A stretch of DNA of 6,380 nucleotides, taken from the NCBI GenBank assembly GCA_014380505.1, contig JACMJT010000379.1, positions 1 to 6,380 on the forward strand, given 5' to 3'. Source of the stretch: Hyphomicrobiales bacterium (lineage in GTDB: Bacteria; Pseudomonadota; Alphaproteobacteria; Rhizobiales; Aestuariivirgaceae). Within the stretch, counting starts at the first letter, position 1; every line of letters begins with the position of its first letter. Both the position numbers and the translations under genes were made by a program. Below, in pieces: positions 6,117 through 6,380 of the stretch. The notes beneath the pieces are model-generated. The model saw only the letters and a program-made list of their open reading frames with translations, searched no databases and was not told where the DNA came from.

Positions 6117-6380
6117 CCCAATATCCAAATGCTCTGCCGCGGCCAGAAAGCGAACTCGCCGAGCTCGAAACTGCATGGAAACCGCCCACGGGCATCAGGA
6201 TCCTGACCGCCGTCAACAACACCTACATTGGCCTTTTTTATATTGGCGCTGCCCTGCTGTTTTTTATTCTTGCGGGAATTTTGGCGCTGCTGATGCGCTT
6301 GCAGCTCGCTGTACCCGGCAACACGCTCATCGATCAAGGAACCTATAATCAGCTTTTTACCATGCACGGCACAGTAATGA
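6113..6380 (+). CDS. ctaD: Cytochrome c oxidase subunit I, N-terminal fragment (cut by window edge)
   Basis: The first 89 residues of the catalytic subunit of the haem-copper oxidase, which reduces oxygen at the haem/CuB centre and pumps protons. The frame starts at a GTG that shares four bases (GTGA) with the end of the subunit II gene and is preceded by GAGGG 6 nt upstream. A hydrophilic N-terminus (about 1-35) is followed by transmembrane helix I (about 37-62, containing YIGLFYIGAALLFFILAG). The family-typical LLMRLQLAVPG comes next, then YNQLFTMHGTVM, in which H85 is the expected low-spin haem a ligand. The sequence ends in the second helix, so CuB ligands, proton channels and any fused subunit III domain are outside the window. 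The product and start are confident; the subtype is inferred mainly from the caa3-like subunit II next door. Confidence 0.93.
   Translation, partial: MTQYPNALPRPESELAELETAWKPPTGIRILTAVNNTYIGLFYIGAALLFFILAGILALLMRLQLAVPGNTLIDQGTYNQLFTMHGTVM

Noticed and set aside
5764..6348. 194-codon plus-strand frame overlapping subunits II and I
   Set aside because: It is an out-of-frame shadow spanning the junction of two clearly recognised genes and shows no domain.

Overview
The window (about 60% G+C by eye, tightly packed genes) looks like a chromosomal segment of an alphaproteobacterium, probably of the Rhizobiales/Hyphomicrobiales type. That placement rests on general protein character (J-domain protein, DUF2254 protein, caa3-type oxidase genes) and not on a marker gene, so it is tentative. 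There are no RNA genes, mobile elements, CRISPR arrays or long repeats. Only three non-coding stretches exist: 15, 28 and 115 bp.

Left half, minus strand (about 1-3268): three co-directional genes are read as DUF2254 integral membrane protein -> two-HKD phospholipase D-family protein -> J-domain (DnaJ-class) co-chaperone. The co-chaperone runs off the left edge. Spacings of 28 and 15 bp suggest one transcription unit. Its theme may be membrane/envelope maintenance plus protein quality control, but only the J-domain and PLD assignments have a well-known biochemistry.

Centre (3269-3383): a 115-bp divergent intergenic region separates the two units. It must hold both promoters. Weak, overlapping sigma70-like elements can be proposed on both strands.

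Right half, plus strand (3384-6380): a terminal oxidase operon reads CtaG-type oxidase assembly factor -> membrane-anchored triheme cytochrome c -> cytochrome c oxidase subunit II with a C-terminal fused cytochrome c domain -> N-terminal 89 residues of subunit I, cut by the right edge. All three junctions overlap (23 nt, TGATG, GTGA), so the genes are probably translationally coupled. Together they would make a caa3-type haem-copper oxidase. CtaG helps metallate it. The triheme cytochrome probably delivers electrons to the subunit II haem c, then CuA, then haem a and the binuclear centre in subunit I. The most noteworthy points are the fixed triheme cytochrome inside the oxidase operon, the lack of an export signal on subunit II, and the shortened CtaG. 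None of this is clearly a new system; it is an accessory respiratory oxidase beside a small stress/membrane operon.
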